A stretch of 64,000 nucleotides of DNA. Source: Gammaproteobacteria bacterium (GTDB lineage: Bacteria; Pseudomonadota; Gammaproteobacteria; Steroidobacterales; Steroidobacteraceae). Positions 24,651-34,553 of this stretch are shown one piece after another (within the stretch, counting starts at the first letter, position 1; every line of letters begins with the position of its first letter). The notes beneath the pieces were generated by a model that worked only from the letters and a program-made list of their open reading frames with translations, had not been told where the DNA came from and ran no database searches. The stretch lies in assembly GCA_016874295.1 (NCBI GenBank), contig VGUH01000003.1, positions 62,001 through 126,000 on the forward strand, written 5' to 3'. The translations under genes were made by a program, and so were the position numbers.

Positions 24651-25919
24651 TCAGCGCGGCTGCTTGTAGATCTCCCCGCCCTTCATCACGAAGCGCACGT
24701 CCTCGAGGAGCGCGACGTCCTCGAGCGGGTTCCCGGCCACCGCGATGACGTCCGCGAGCAACCCCGCTTCGATCCTGCCGCGATCGGGCGTGCCGAGCAG
24801 CTCCGCGTTGACGATCGTCGCGCTCCGGATCGCGTTGAGCGGCGTGTCGCCGTGCTTCACCCGCGCCGTAAACTCCTTGGCGTTGTCCCCGTGCGGGAAC
24901 ACGCCCGCGTCGGTGCCGAAGGCGACCTTCAGGCCGTACTTCAGCGCTCGCTGGAAACTCTCGATGGCGAGCGGCCCGAGGTAGGCCTGCTTGGCCGCGA
25001 GCGCCGGCGGCAACTCGGTTTCCTTCAATGTGTCGATCAGGTGCAGGTTCGGCGTGACGAAGTTGCCATTCTTCCTGATGATCGCGGCCGCCTCGTCGCT
25101 CATCATCGAGTTGTGCTCGATACTGTCGATCCCCGCCTTGCTTGCGGCGATGATCCCCTCGGTTCCGTGGGCATGCGCGGCGATCCTGAGGCCGTGACGA
25201 TGCGCCTCTTCCGCCGCCGCACGCAGTTCCTCCAGCGAGTACTGCTGGGCGCCGGCCGGGCCCTCGAACGAGAGCACGCCCGCGGTTGCGCAGATCTTGA
25301 TCACCTTTGCGCCGTGCTTGACCTGGTAACGAACCGCCTTCAGCACCTCGTCGACGCCGTCGGCCCGGCCGGACATGAACTCCGGCGGTTCAACGCCCGG
25401 GCCAAGGCCAGTCGACTGGTCGCAGTGGCCGCCCGTGACCGACAGCGCGTGTCCGGCGGGAACCACGCGCGGCCCGGCGACCCAGCCGCGGTCGATCGCC
25501 TTCATGAGCGCGACGTCCGAGAAGCCGAGCCCGGTGCCGAGGTCGCGCACGGTCGTGAAGCCCGCGAGCAAGGTCGCCTCGGCGTGCGGAATCGCCCGCA
25601 TCGCGAAGTCGGCGCCCGTGAAGCGTACCGGCTCCGTTTCCCAACCCTCGGCGATGATGTAGTTGAGGTGGACATGGTCGTCCATGAGACCGGGCAGCAG
25701 CACCTGGCCGGGCAGCGCGATCACCTTCGCGCCGGCAGGCCGGGTGGTTGGGTTGACCGCGGCGATCTTCTCGCCGTCGACGACGACGACCGCGGGCCGC
25801 ACGATGCGACCCGTGACGACGTCCAGATACCCGTCGGCTTCGACGACGACGGGCTCCGCGTGGGCCGCGTACGCGGCGATGAGGGCGAGCGCGGCGACCG
25901 GCCCCGTCACGTGACGCAT
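24651..25919 (-). CDS. Exported amidohydrolase (imidazolonepropionase/prolidase-like)
   Basis: Metal-dependent amidohydrolase of 422 residues with a signal peptide (about 1-21, ends AAHAEP). TIM-barrel metal sites: DHVHL (H82, H84), the carboxylated lysine in VIKICATAG, AAHAHG, IEHN and the final Asp in FGTDAGVFPHG. This set resembles the Xaa-Pro dipeptidase/Sgx9260 subgroup of the superfamily, which cleaves carboxyl-terminal Arg/Lys or Pro dipeptides. Here it follows the cytochrome c gene by 17 bp. The exact substrate is unknown. Confidence 0.85.
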   Translation of the reverse strand: MRHVTGPVAALALIAAYAAHAEPVVVEADGYLDVVTGRIVRPAVVVVDGEKIAAVNPTTRPAGAKVIALPGQVLLPGLMDDHVHLNYIIAEGWETEPVRFTGADFAMRAIPHAEATLLAGFTTVRDLGTGLGFSDVALMKAIDRGWVAGPRVVPAGHALSVTGGHCDQSTGLGPGVEPPEFMSGRADGVDEVLKAVRYQVKHGAKVIKICATAGVLSFEGPAGAQQYSLEELRAAAEEAHRHGLRIAAHAHGTEGIIAASKAGIDSIEHNSMMSDEAAAIIRKNGNFVTPNLHLIDTLKETELPPALAAKQAYLGPLAIESFQRALKYGLKVAFGTDAGVFPHGDNAKEFTARVKHGDTPLNAIRSATIVNAELLGTPDRGRIEAGLLADVIAVAGNPLEDVALLEDVRFVMKGGEIYKQPR

Positions 25920-25936
25920 GCTTCTGCTTCCCGGCT

Positions 25937-26440
25937 TCAGGGTTTCGCGCCCGGCGGCGGCGCCGGGAACTGGACGAAGGGCCCCGTGGGCGTCTGGTCC
26001 GGCGGCACGTAGGCCGGCGCGGGCTCGCCGGCCGGTCCGAGATGCTGCAGGTACGCGAAGATCGCCTTCAGGTCACCGTCGCGCATGGCGACGAGGTTGA
26101 ACCAGGGCATCGGCGGGCGCGGCGGACTGCGCGCGCGCACCATGAATTGCTCGGCTGTCATGTCCTGCACGGCGAGGCGCAGATTGGTCGCATACGTTGT
26201 TCCCCACGGCCCGCGGTAACCCACACGCTCGCCCAGCAGCCACTGCGATTCATCAACCTTGCCTGCGGATGGCGCGTAACCCGCCGTATGGCAGTCGTTG
26301 CAGCCGGCGACCTGCACGAGATATTTCCCGCGCACCAGCTGCGCGGACATTTCGGGCGATGCGGTCTCTGCAGACTCGGTGACGGTCACGACCATGGCGG
26401 CCGCCGCGAGCGCGGCAAGCATCGGTTTCCTGAAAGTCAT
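25937..26440 (-). CDS. Monohaem cytochrome c, exported
   Basis: Secreted protein of 167 residues with a signal peptide (1-25) and one haem site C47-N-D-C-H51. A PPMPWFNLVAM segment probably supplies the Met axial ligand, and the C-terminal tail is Pro-rich. The Q-W-L-L-G-E and TYATNLR features are common in cytochromes that accompany dehydrogenases. It sits between the penicillin acylase and amidohydrolase genes on the same strand, 39 bp and 17 bp away. No cognate dehydrogenase is next to it. Confidence 0.85.
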   Translation of the reverse strand: MTFRKPMLAALAAAAMVVTVTESAETASPEMSAQLVRGKYLVQVAGCNDCHTAGYAPSAGKVDESQWLLGERVGYRGPWGTTYATNLRLAVQDMTAEQFMVRARSPPRPPMPWFNLVAMRDGDLKAIFAYLQHLGPAGEPAPAYVPPDQTPTGPFVQFPAPPPGAKP

Positions 26441-26479
26441 CGGTCCCCCTGGCTCCGGATTGGCGAATGATAGCGGCGA

Positions 26480-28843
26480 TCAGCGCACGACGGGCAGAAG
26501 CCGCAACATGTGCGCGGCCTCGCCGGGCAGGAACGGCGTCGCCTCGCCGCGCACCCAGGCGGCGTGGCCGGCGCGGTAGAACGGCGACAGCGGGTGCCCG
26601 CTCTGCCCGCCCGGCATGTGGAAGTAGCCCTCCGCCTCGCGGCCCGGCGACACGCTGAAACGTTCCGAAGCACCGAAGCCCGGCGACTGCACGCGCGGCA
26701 TCGACCAGTCGCCCGGCAGCGGCTCGGCCGGCATGTCGAGGAACCGCCCGAGAACCGGCATGGCCTCGCTGATCGGGTGGCGGATGCGCGCGACGTTGAT
26801 CGCGCCCCAGCGGCAGTCGGCGAGATTCGCGCAAGCGGCGGGTCGGTCGCGCACCGTGCGCACCGCGATGTCCGCGAGCCAGGTGTCCCAGTCCGCAAAG
26901 CGCGGGTCGAGCAGGTGCGGCGGGCGCACCGCGAGCAGCCGCCAGGCCACCTCGGTGAAGCGTTCCGGTGCGCGCCAGTCGAATTCGGGCCAGCGTGCGA
27001 GCGCGGGCGCGGCGATCGTGCGGAAGGCGCGCTCCGCCACGTGCCGCTCGAAATCACGCAGCAAGCGATAGCCCGCGTCGTCGACGGCTGCGCGCCCACT
27101 CCAGCCCGCAACCAGGGCTGCAGCCTCGGCTTCCCCCGCACGCCCGAGCGCGGCGAGCAGGACCGGCTGCCAGTACGCGAGATAGTCCGCGCGCTCGTCG
27201 AGCTGGATCGCGAGCATGTCGATCGCCGTCGCGGCGTCGAGCCTCGTCAGCCGATCGCGGATCTGCCGCGCGCGCGCAGCGGCCGCATAGTCGCCGTCGC
27301 CGATGCGTGCGAAGTCTTCGCCGCCCACCACTCGCGCGTTCGCGCTCCAGGCGAGGCCCGCCGGCGGATCGAGCAGTCGCGGCGCTGCCTCGCGCGGCAA
27401 CCAGCCCTGCCAGCCCGCGCCCGCGGCGTGCCACGGCGAAGGCCGCTTCGGATCGATGCCGGCCCGCAGCGGCAGGCGGCCGGAGAGCACCCAGCCGATC
27501 CGGCCGCCGGCATCCGCGATCATGACGTTCTGAGCCGGCATGCCTGCGCCGCCGATCGCCGCCGCGGCGCCATCGAGATCGCGCGCCCGCTCGAGGCCGA
27601 GCAGCGCCATGTCGGTCGCGCCCGTGCGGTGAGCGGTCCAGGCGAGCGCGAGGTCGTGCCCATCGCCGTCGTCGCCGATCACCGGACCCCAGATCGTGCG
27701 CCGCAGCTCGAGCGTCACGGGGTCGGCTCCCGCGACCTCGATGGTCTCGCGATCGAGCTCGAATGCCCGCGGCCCGTCCGCGGTCAGGTAGGTGTCCGCC
27801 TCCGGCCCCGCCTCGAGGCGCACGAGGTCCTGGAAGTCGCCGTAGCTGTTCGTGAATCCCCAGGCGACGCGGCCGTTGCTGCCGGCGACGATCGCAGGCA
27901 CGCCGGGCAGGCTCGCCCCGGTGACGTCGAGTCCCTCGGCGGCAGCGACCAGCCGCGCGCGATACCAGACGTTAGGCACGCGCAGGCCGAGGTGCATGTC
28001 GTTCGCGAGCACTGCGCCGCCGCCGCGCGCGCGGCTGCCGGCCACGGCCCAGTTGTTGCTGCCGACCTTGGCGGCATCGCCCGCACCGGGTGCGTCGAGC
28101 GATTCGAACAGCGAACGGTCGAGGGTACGCAGGTCGTACTGTTCCGCGGCCGGCATCGGAACCTCGGGCAGGCGGCTGCCGTCGAGCGGCGCCTCCCACG
28201 CCGGGTCGGGCTCGACCAGCAGGCGATAGACCGCGTCCGGCAGTGCCGCCGCCAGCCGGCCGCGCTGCTGCTCGTCGGCATCGTCCAGCCCCTGCAGGTC
28301 GATCCACATCGCGTGCACGACGAGGATCGAGTCCTCCGCGCACCAGGGTGCGGGCGACTGTCCGAGCAGGAGGTATTCGAAGGGCCGCGCAGCGAGCGCG
28401 GCCGTGCCGGCGTTGACGCCCTCGGCGTAGGCCTCGAGCAACGCGCGCTCGCCCTCGCCGAGCGCGGCGAGCGCCTCGCGCGCGCGCAGCCGAAACTGGT
28501 GCGTGCGGATGTGCCGGTCGGTCTCCACGAGGCCGGGACCGAGGAGCGCCGCGAGCTCGCCCGCACCGGTGCGGCGCAATAGGTCCATCTGGAACAGCCG
28601 GTCCTGCGCGTGGGCGTAGCCGGTCGCGCGGGCGACGTCGGCGCGGCTCGCGCCGCGGATCACGGGCACGCCCGCGGCGTCACGCTCGATCTCGGCCGGG
28701 GCAGACAGGCCCGCGAGCGTCGTCTCTCCCTCGATGTCCGGCAGGCTCGCGCGCAGCGCGAACCAGACGGCAGCCGCCGCCGCGAGCACGACGACGGCGA
28801 GCGCGCCGAGGATCCAGGCGGCGACCCGGGCGGTGCGCCTCAT
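26480..28843 (-). CDS. Penicillin acylase family amidase (Ntn hydrolase)
   Basis: Proenzyme of 787 residues. An N-terminal anchor or signal (about 8-30) is followed by the alpha chain (EIERDAAGVPVIRGASRADV and GYAHAQDRLFQMDLLRR), a spacer, and the beta chain starting at the Ser nucleophile S262 in GSNNWAV. Autocleavage before this Ser is the family mechanism. The beta chain has NDMHLGL, VPAIVAGSNGRVAWGFTN and FHMPGGQSGHPLSPFY. Members hydrolyse acyl-homoserine lactones or side-chain amides, so quorum quenching or amide scavenging is possible. ATG at 28843 overlaps the pyk stop (ATGA); the frame is open further upstream but only through pyk. Confidence 0.9.
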   Translation of the reverse strand: MRRTARVAAWILGALAVVVLAAAAAVWFALRASLPDIEGETTLAGLSAPAEIERDAAGVPVIRGASRADVARATGYAHAQDRLFQMDLLRRTGAGELAALLGPGLVETDRHIRTHQFRLRAREALAALGEGERALLEAYAEGVNAGTAALAARPFEYLLLGQSPAPWCAEDSILVVHAMWIDLQGLDDADEQQRGRLAAALPDAVYRLLVEPDPAWEAPLDGSRLPEVPMPAAEQYDLRTLDRSLFESLDAPGAGDAAKVGSNNWAVAGSRARGGGAVLANDMHLGLRVPNVWYRARLVAAAEGLDVTGASLPGVPAIVAGSNGRVAWGFTNSYGDFQDLVRLEAGPEADTYLTADGPRAFELDRETIEVAGADPVTLELRRTIWGPVIGDDGDGHDLALAWTAHRTGATDMALLGLERARDLDGAAAAIGGAGMPAQNVMIADAGGRIGWVLSGRLPLRAGIDPKRPSPWHAAGAGWQGWLPREAAPRLLDPPAGLAWSANARVVGGEDFARIGDGDYAAAARARQIRDRLTRLDAATAIDMLAIQLDERADYLAYWQPVLLAALGRAGEAEAAALVAGWSGRAAVDDAGYRLLRDFERHVAERAFRTIAAPALARWPEFDWRAPERFTEVAWRLLAVRPPHLLDPRFADWDTWLADIAVRTVRDRPAACANLADCRWGAINVARIRHPISEAMPVLGRFLDMPAEPLPGDWSMPRVQSPGFGASERFSVSPGREAEGYFHMPGGQSGHPLSPFYRAGHAAWVRGEATPFLPGEAAHMLRLLPVVR

Positions 28844-30276
28844 GCGGGGCGGCGCTGGACCTTCAGGATCTTCATCGAGTTCGTGCCGCCCGAGACGCCC
28901 GAGAACTCGCCCTTGGTGACGATGATGAGATCGCCCTCGGCGGCGAGCCCGTCCTTGAGAAGGCGCTCGAAGATCGCCGGATAGATCTCCTCGGGGCGCG
29001 GATGCGTGACGTCGAAATCGACCGGGTACACGCCGCGGTAGAGCGTCACGCGCCGCTGCGTCGCCGCATGGCGCGTGAAGGCGTAGATCGGGATGTCCGA
29101 GCGCATGCGCGACATCCACAGGGCCACCGAGCCGGACTCGGTCAGCGCGACGATCGCGCGCACGTCGAGGTGGTTCGCAAGGTACATCACGGCCGCGGCG
29201 ATCGCCTCGTCGGTACGCGTGTAGTGGCCGTCGATGCGCAGCTCCGGGCGGTTCGAGAGCTGCCACTTCTCCGCGCCCTCGATCACCTGCGCCATCGCGC
29301 GCACCACGCGTCCCGGGTGGCGGCCGACCGCGGTTTCGGCCGAGAGCATCACCGCGTCGGTGTCGTCCATCACCGCGTTCGCGACGTCCGAGACCTCGGC
29401 GCGGGTCGGCACCGGGGCGTGGATCATGGACTCCATCATCTGCGTGGCGGTGATCACCAGCCGGCTCTTCGCGCGCGCGAGCGCGATGATGCGCTTCTGC
29501 AGGCCGGTGAGCTCCGCGTAGCCGACCTCGACGCCGAGGTCGCCGCGCGCGACCATCACGGCGGCGGTCTCGTCGATGATCGACTCGAGGTTGTCGATCG
29601 CCTCGCGCCGCTCGATCTTGGCGACGATGCGGCCCTCGCCGCCCGCGCTGCGCAGCAGGTCCCAGGTCTCGGCAATGTCGGCGCGGTCGCGCACGAAGGA
29701 CACCGCGAGGTAGTCGACGCCGAGCTTCGCGGCCATGTGGATGTCGTCGCGGTCCTTGGTCGTGAGCGCGCCCGCCGACAGACCGCCGCCCAGCTTGTTC
29801 AGGCCCTTCATGTCGCTGAGCTCGCCGCCGGTCAGCACTTTCGTGTGCACCTGCGTGCCCTCGACGCCGGTCACCTCGAGCGCGATCAGGCCGTCGCTCA
29901 GCAGCAGCGTGTCGCCCGCGCGCACGTCGCGCGGCAGCGACTGGTAGGCGACGCCGACTGCCCGGTCGGTGCCGCCGGCCGGGTCGTGCGCGGGGTCCAG
30001 CGTGAAGCTCTCGCCCTCGACGAGCGTCGCGCGACCGCCCGCGAAGCGCTCGATGCGCACCTTGGGGCCGCGCAGGTCGCCGAGCACGCCGACCACCCGC
30101 CCCGCTTTCGCGGCCGCCGCCCGCGCCCGCTCGATGCGCCGCGCGTGGTCGTCGAAGCCGCCGTGGGAGAAATTGACGCGCACCAAGTCGACACCGGCCG
30201 CCACGAGGTCGGCGAGCGCCGGCTTCGGGTCGGTGGCAGGCCCGAGCGTCGCGACGATCTTGGTGCGCCGTGGCAT
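28840..30276 (-). CDS. pyk: Pyruvate kinase
   Basis: Transfers phosphate from PEP to ADP, the last step of glycolysis. 478 residues. TKIVATLGPATD at the start, RVNFSHG, the metal/substrate segment VAKIERREAIDNLESIID, MVARGDLGVEV, ATQMMESM and AETAVGRHPG are all conserved. The ATG follows the pgk stop by 6 bp. The order tkt-gap-pgk-pyk is common in proteobacteria, but there it is usually followed by fba, and here the next gene is a penicillin acylase. Confidence 0.96.
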   Translation of the reverse strand: MPRRTKIVATLGPATDPKPALADLVAAGVDLVRVNFSHGGFDDHARRIERARAAAAKAGRVVGVLGDLRGPKVRIERFAGGRATLVEGESFTLDPAHDPAGGTDRAVGVAYQSLPRDVRAGDTLLLSDGLIALEVTGVEGTQVHTKVLTGGELSDMKGLNKLGGGLSAGALTTKDRDDIHMAAKLGVDYLAVSFVRDRADIAETWDLLRSAGGEGRIVAKIERREAIDNLESIIDETAAVMVARGDLGVEVGYAELTGLQKRIIALARAKSRLVITATQMMESMIHAPVPTRAEVSDVANAVMDDTDAVMLSAETAVGRHPGRVVRAMAQVIEGAEKWQLSNRPELRIDGHYTRTDEAIAAAVMYLANHLDVRAIVALTESGSVALWMSRMRSDIPIYAFTRHAATQRRVTLYRGVYPVDFDVTHPRPEEIYPAIFERLLKDGLAAEGDLIIVTKGEFSGVSGGTNSMKILKVQRRPA

Positions 30277-30282
30277 TGCCGT

Positions 30283-31464
30283 CTAACCTCCTGCCGCGCG
30301 CTTCTCGAGCGCGGCGACCGCCGGCAGCGTCTTGCCTTCCACGAACTCGAGGAAGGCGCCGCCACCCGTTGAAATGTACGAGATGTCCCGCTCGATGCCG
30401 TACTTGTCGATCGCGGCGAGCGTGTCGCCGCCGCCCGCGATCGAAAACGCGGCACTCGCGGCGATCGCCTCAGCCAGCGCCTTCGTGCCACCGCCGAACG
30501 CGTCGAACTCGAACACGCCGACCGGCCCGTTCCAGATGATGGTGCCGGCCTTCGCGACGATCGCGGCGATGGCGCGCGCCGAGTCGGGCCCGATGTCGAG
30601 AATCATCTCGTCGGTGCCGACGGCGGTTGCAGGCCTGGTCACGGCTTGCGCGGTCGCCGCGAACTCGCACGCGACCACGACGTCGGTGGGGACCGGCAGC
30701 GCGATGCCCTTGGCCTTCGCGAGCGCCGCAAGGCGCTGCGCGACGTCGATCATGTCGGCCTCGTGCAGCGACTTGCCGACCGGCAGGCCCGCCGCGGCGA
30801 GAAAGGTGTTGGCGATGCCGCCGCCCACCACCAGCGCGTCCACCTTGGCGAGCAGGCTCTCGAGCACTTCGAGCTTGGTCGAGACCTTGGAGCCGCCGAC
30901 CACGGCCACCAGCGGCCGCTTCGGGTTGCCGAGTGCGCGCTCGAGCGCGTCGAGCTCGGCCGCCAGCAGCGGGCCGGCGCAGGCAACCGGCGCCGCAAGC
31001 GCGACGCCGTGCGTGCTGGCCTCGGCGCGGTGCGCGGTGCCGAAGGCGTCCATGACGAACACGTCGCACAGCGCCGCCATGCGCGCCGCGAGCGCCGGGT
31101 CGTCCTTCTTCTCGCCCTTCAGGAAGCGCACGTTCTCGAGCAGCACGACCTCGCCCGGGCCGGCGGCTACCGCCTCGAGCTCGCCGGCGTGGAAGCGGAC
31201 CGGCCGGCCGAGCAGTCGTTCGAGCTCCCTGGCGACCGGCGCGAGCGAGAGCGACGGGTCGCGCTCGCCCTCCTTCGGGCGGCCAAGGTGGGACATGACC
31301 AGCACGCGCGCCCCTGCGTCGGCCGCCAGCCGGATGGTCGGCACGGCGGCGCGCAGGCGCGCGTCGCTCGTCACCTTGCCGTCGGCAACCGGGACATTGA
31401 GGTCCTCGCGGATCAGCACGCGCTTGCCCGCGAGCGCGAGGTCCGTCATGCGGATCGCCTTCAC
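30283..31464 (-). CDS. pgk: Phosphoglycerate kinase
   Basis: Glycolytic kinase of 393 residues making ATP from 1,3-bisphosphoglycerate. [86 protein letters not shown] and [13 protein letters not shown] are diagnostic. Lies 16 bp after gap and 6 bp before pyk on the same strand. Confidence 0.97.
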   Translation of the reverse strand: MKAIRMTDLALAGKRVLIREDLNVPVADGKVTSDARLRAAVPTIRLAADAGARVLVMSHLGRPKEGERDPSLSLAPVARELERLLGRPVRFHAGELEAVAAGPGEVVLLENVRFLKGEKKDDPALAARMAALCDVFVMDAFGTAHRAEASTHGVALAAPVACAGPLLAAELDALERALGNPKRPLVAVVGGSKVSTKLEVLESLLAKVDALVVGGGIANTFLAAAGLPVGKSLHEADMIDVAQRLAALAKAKGIALPVPTDVVVACEFAATAQAVTRPATAVGTDEMILDIGPDSARAIAAIVAKAGTIIWNGPVGVFEFDAFGGGTKALAEAIAASAAFSIAGGGDTLAAIDKYGIERDISYISTGGGAFLEFVEGKTLPAVAALEKRAAGG

Positions 31465-31480
31465 GGGGGAGGCCCTGCCC

Positions 31481-32491
31481 CTAGCCTGCGCGCGACCAGG
31501 CGAGCGTCGTGTCGAGCATGCGGTTCGAGAAGCCCCACTCGTTGTCGTACCAGGCGCAGACTTTCACCAGCGTGCCGTCCAGCACCTTGGTGAGCTGCGC
31601 GTCCACCGTGCCCGACGCCGGGTTGTGGTTGAAGTCGATCGATACCAGCGGCTCCTCGGTGTACTCGAGGATGCCCTTCAACGCGCCCGCCGAAGCCTTC
31701 TTGAGGATCCCGTTGACCTCGGCCGCCGTGGTTGCGTGCTTCGCGACGAACGTAAGGTCGACGATCGAGACATTGATGGTCGGCACGCGCACCGCGAAAC
31801 CGTCGAGCTTGCCCTTCAGTTCCGGGAGCACGAGGCCGACCGCGGCGGCGGCGCCGGTCTTGGTCGGGATCATGGACATCGTCGCCGAGCGTGCGCGCCG
31901 CAGGTCCGAGTGATACACGTCGGTCAGCACCTGGTCATTCGTGTAGGCGTGCACCGTCGTCATGATGCCGGACACGACGCCGAGCGCCTCGTGCAAGGGC
32001 TTCACCAGCGGCGCAAGGCAGTTCGTGGTGCAGGAAGCGTTCGAAATGACCGTCATGTCCTGGCGCAGCGTCTGGTGGTTGACGCCGTAGACGATGGTCG
32101 CGTCGACGCCGTCCGCGGGCGCCGAGACGACCACTTTCTCCGCGCCGCCGGCGAGGTGCTTGCCCGCCTTTTCCTTGTTCGCGAACAGGCCCGTGCACTC
32201 GAGCACGATGTCGACTCCGAGCTCGCCCCAGGGAAGCTTCGCCGGGTCGCGCTCGGCGAGCACGCGAATGCGGTCGCCATTGACGACCATGTGGCTGCCG
32301 TCCACAGCGACCTTGCCGGGGAACGGTCCATGGGCCGTGTCATGGCGCGTCAGGTGCGCGTTGGTATTCGCGTCGCCAAGGTCGTTGATCGCGACGATGC
32401 TCACTTCGCCCGTGCGCTTCGCCTCGTAGAGGGCGCGCAGGATGTTGCGGCCGATGCGGCCGTAGCCGTTGATGCCAACCTTGATCGCCAT
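31481..32491 (-). CDS. gap: Glyceraldehyde-3-phosphate dehydrogenase
   Basis: NAD(P)-dependent GAPDH of 336 residues. Rossmann start [19 protein letters not shown], catalytic cysteine in [32 protein letters not shown], and [15 protein letters not shown] near the end. The residue after the second strand is Asp (NDLGD), as in NAD-preferring enzymes. Begins 2 bp after the tkt stop; the frame is open further upstream, but the ATG at 32491 gives the exact family N-terminus. Confidence 0.97.
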   Translation of the reverse strand: MAIKVGINGYGRIGRNILRALYEAKRTGEVSIVAINDLGDANTNAHLTRHDTAHGPFPGKVAVDGSHMVVNGDRIRVLAERDPAKLPWGELGVDIVLECTGLFANKEKAGKHLAGGAEKVVVSAPADGVDATIVYGVNHQTLRQDMTVISNASCTTNCLAPLVKPLHEALGVVSGIMTTVHAYTNDQVLTDVYHSDLRRARSATMSMIPTKTGAAAAVGLVLPELKGKLDGFAVRVPTINVSIVDLTFVAKHATTAAEVNGILKKASAGALKGILEYTEEPLVSIDFNHNPASGTVDAQLTKVLDGTLVKVCAWYDNEWGFSNRMLDTTLAWSRAG

Positions 32492-32493
32492 GG

Positions 32494-34500
32494 TCACTTC
32501 TCTCCGTGCAGTAATGACTCCGCCGCCTCGACGACCGCGGCGGAGGTGAAACCGAAACGCCTGAACAGGTCCTTGGCCGGCGCCGAGGCGCCGAATCCCG
32601 TCATTCCGACGACGCGACCGCGGGCGCCGACGTAGCGCCACCAGCCGTCCGGCACGCCGGCCTCGATCGCGACCCGGGCCGTGACCGCGGGCGGCAGCAC
32701 CGCGTCGCGCCAGGCGGCGTCCTGCGCGTCGAACTCGCTGGTGCAGGGCATGGACACCACGCGCACGCGGCGGCCGCGCTCCGTGAGGGCGCGCGCCGCC
32801 TCGACCGCGAGCGCGACCTCCGAGCCGGTCGCGATCAGCAGGCACTCGGGCGGCCCGGCGCAATCGACCAGCACGTAGCCTCCGCGAGCGACCGCCGCGA
32901 GCTGGGCGGCGTCGCGCGCCTGTTGCGGCAACGACTGGCGTGTCAGCGCGAGCACGGTTGGCGCCGACCGGCGGCGGATCGCGGCGCCCCAGGCCTGCCA
33001 GGTTTCGGCCGTGTCGCAGGGCCTCCAGACCTCCAGATGCGGGATCATGCGCAGCGAAGCGAGGTGCTCCACCGGCTGGTGCGTCGGGCCGTCCTCGCCG
33101 AGGCCGATCGAGTCGTGCGTCAGCACGAACACGCTGCCCGCGCGGATGATTGACGCCATGCGCAGCGCATTGCGCATGTAGTCCGAGAACACGAGGAACG
33201 TGCCGCCGAACGGCACGAAGCCGCCGTGCAGCGCGACGCCGTTCATGATCGCGCCCATGCCGAACTCGCGCACGCCGTAGTGCAGGTACTCGCCCGCCGG
33301 CTGTGCGGCCGAGAACGCCGCCGTGCCCTTGATGCGCGTGTTGTTCGAGCCGGTGAGGTCGGCGGATCCGCCGAGCAGCTCCGGCATGCGCGCACCGAGC
33401 GCGTTCAGCACAGCCTGCGAGCTCTGGCGCGTCGCGACCGGCTGCGCCGCCGCCTGCGCGGCGGCCGCGCCTTCCGCGATCCATGCGTCGAAGCCGTACG
33501 GCAGCTTCACCTCGGTGCGCCGGCGGAACTCCGCCGCGAGCTCCGGGAACTCGGCCTCGTAGGCCTTGAACCGGCGCCGCCAGCGGTTCTCCGCTCGCTT
33601 GCCCGGCGCGCGCGCGTCCCAGGCCGCACGGATCTCCTCCGGCACCACGAACGGCTCGTGCGGCCATGCCAGCGCCTTGCGCGCGAGCGCGACTTCGTCC
33701 GGGCCGAGCGCCGCGCCGTGGCACTCTTCCTTGCCCTGCTTGTTCGGCGCGCCGAAGCCGATGATGGTCTTGCAGCAGATCAGCGTGGGCTTGCCCTTCT
33801 CGCGCTTGGCGCGGCGGACGGCGCGCGCGATCGCATCCGGGTCGTGGCCGTCGATATTGCGGATCACCTGCCAGCCGTAGGCCTCGAAACGCTTCGGCGT
33901 GTCGTCGGTGAACCAGCCGGCGACCTCGCCGTCGATCGAGATGCCGTTGTCGTCGTAGAAGCAGATCAGCTTGCCGAGTCCCCAGGTACCCGCGAGCGAG
34001 CAGGCCTCGTGCGAGACGCCCTCCATCAGGCAGCCGTCGCCGAGGAACACCCAGGTGTGGTGGTCGACGATCTCGTGGCCGGGACGGTTGAAGGCGGCGG
34101 CGAGCTTCTTCTCGGCGAGCGCCATGCCGACCGCGTTCGCGAGCCCCTGCCCCAGCGGCCCGGTCGTGGTCTCGATACCGACCTCGACCTCACGCTCCGG
34201 GTGGCCTGCGGTGCGCGCGCCGAGCTGGCGGAAGTTCCGCAGCTCGTCCATGAATAGCGGATACCCGGTCAGGTGCAGCACGGAATACAGGAGCATCGAC
34301 CCGTGGCCGTTCGAGAGGACGAAGCGGTCCCGGTCGGCCCAGTGCGGGTTGCCGGGGTTGTGCTTCAGGAAGTCGCGCCACAGGACCTCGGCGATGTCCG
34401 CCATGCCCATCGGCATCCCGGGATGCCCGGAGTTGGCGCGCTGCACGGCGTCCATGCTGAGTGCGCGGATGGCGTTGGCGAGTTCGCGGCGGCTGGGCAT
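32494..34500 (-). CDS. tkt: Transketolase
   Basis: Thiamine-diphosphate enzyme of the pentose phosphate pathway, 668 residues. [22 protein letters not shown] at the start, [16 protein letters not shown], the ThDP motif [18 protein letters not shown] to [29 protein letters not shown] and the C-terminal domain are intact. First gene of the tkt-gap-pgk-pyk operon, and divergent from metK with a 53-bp gap. A promoter for it must lie within that gap or in the metK start region. Confidence 0.97.
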   Translation of the reverse strand: MPSRRELANAIRALSMDAVQRANSGHPGMPMGMADIAEVLWRDFLKHNPGNPHWADRDRFVLSNGHGSMLLYSVLHLTGYPLFMDELRNFRQLGARTAGHPEREVEVGIETTTGPLGQGLANAVGMALAEKKLAAAFNRPGHEIVDHHTWVFLGDGCLMEGVSHEACSLAGTWGLGKLICFYDDNGISIDGEVAGWFTDDTPKRFEAYGWQVIRNIDGHDPDAIARAVRRAKREKGKPTLICCKTIIGFGAPNKQGKEECHGAALGPDEVALARKALAWPHEPFVVPEEIRAAWDARAPGKRAENRWRRRFKAYEAEFPELAAEFRRRTEVKLPYGFDAWIAEGAAAAQAAAQPVATRQSSQAVLNALGARMPELLGGSADLTGSNNTRIKGTAAFSAAQPAGEYLHYGVREFGMGAIMNGVALHGGFVPFGGTFLVFSDYMRNALRMASIIRAGSVFVLTHDSIGLGEDGPTHQPVEHLASLRMIPHLEVWRPCDTAETWQAWGAAIRRRSAPTVLALTRQSLPQQARDAAQLAAVARGGYVLVDCAGPPECLLIATGSEVALAVEAARALTERGRRVRVVSMPCTSEFDAQDAAWRDAVLPPAVTARVAIEAGVPDGWWRYVGARGRVVGMTGFGASAPAKDLFRRFGFTSAAVVEAAESLLHGEK

Positions 34501-34540
34501 TCAATCACTCCGGCGTAAACCGGCATTGTCGCCCATGGCG

Positions 34541-34546
34541 TATAAT
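34541..34546 (+). promoter_or_regulatory. TATAAT -10 element directly before metK
   Basis: A perfect TATAAT ends only 7 nt before the metK ATG. A transcript starting at the usual distance would begin at or next to the ATG, so metK mRNA would be leaderless or nearly so. No convincing -35 is found 16-18 bp upstream, and no Shine-Dalgarno precedes the ATG. Function is inferred from position and match alone. Confidence 0.45.
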
Positions 34547-34553
34547 TTTTCGA

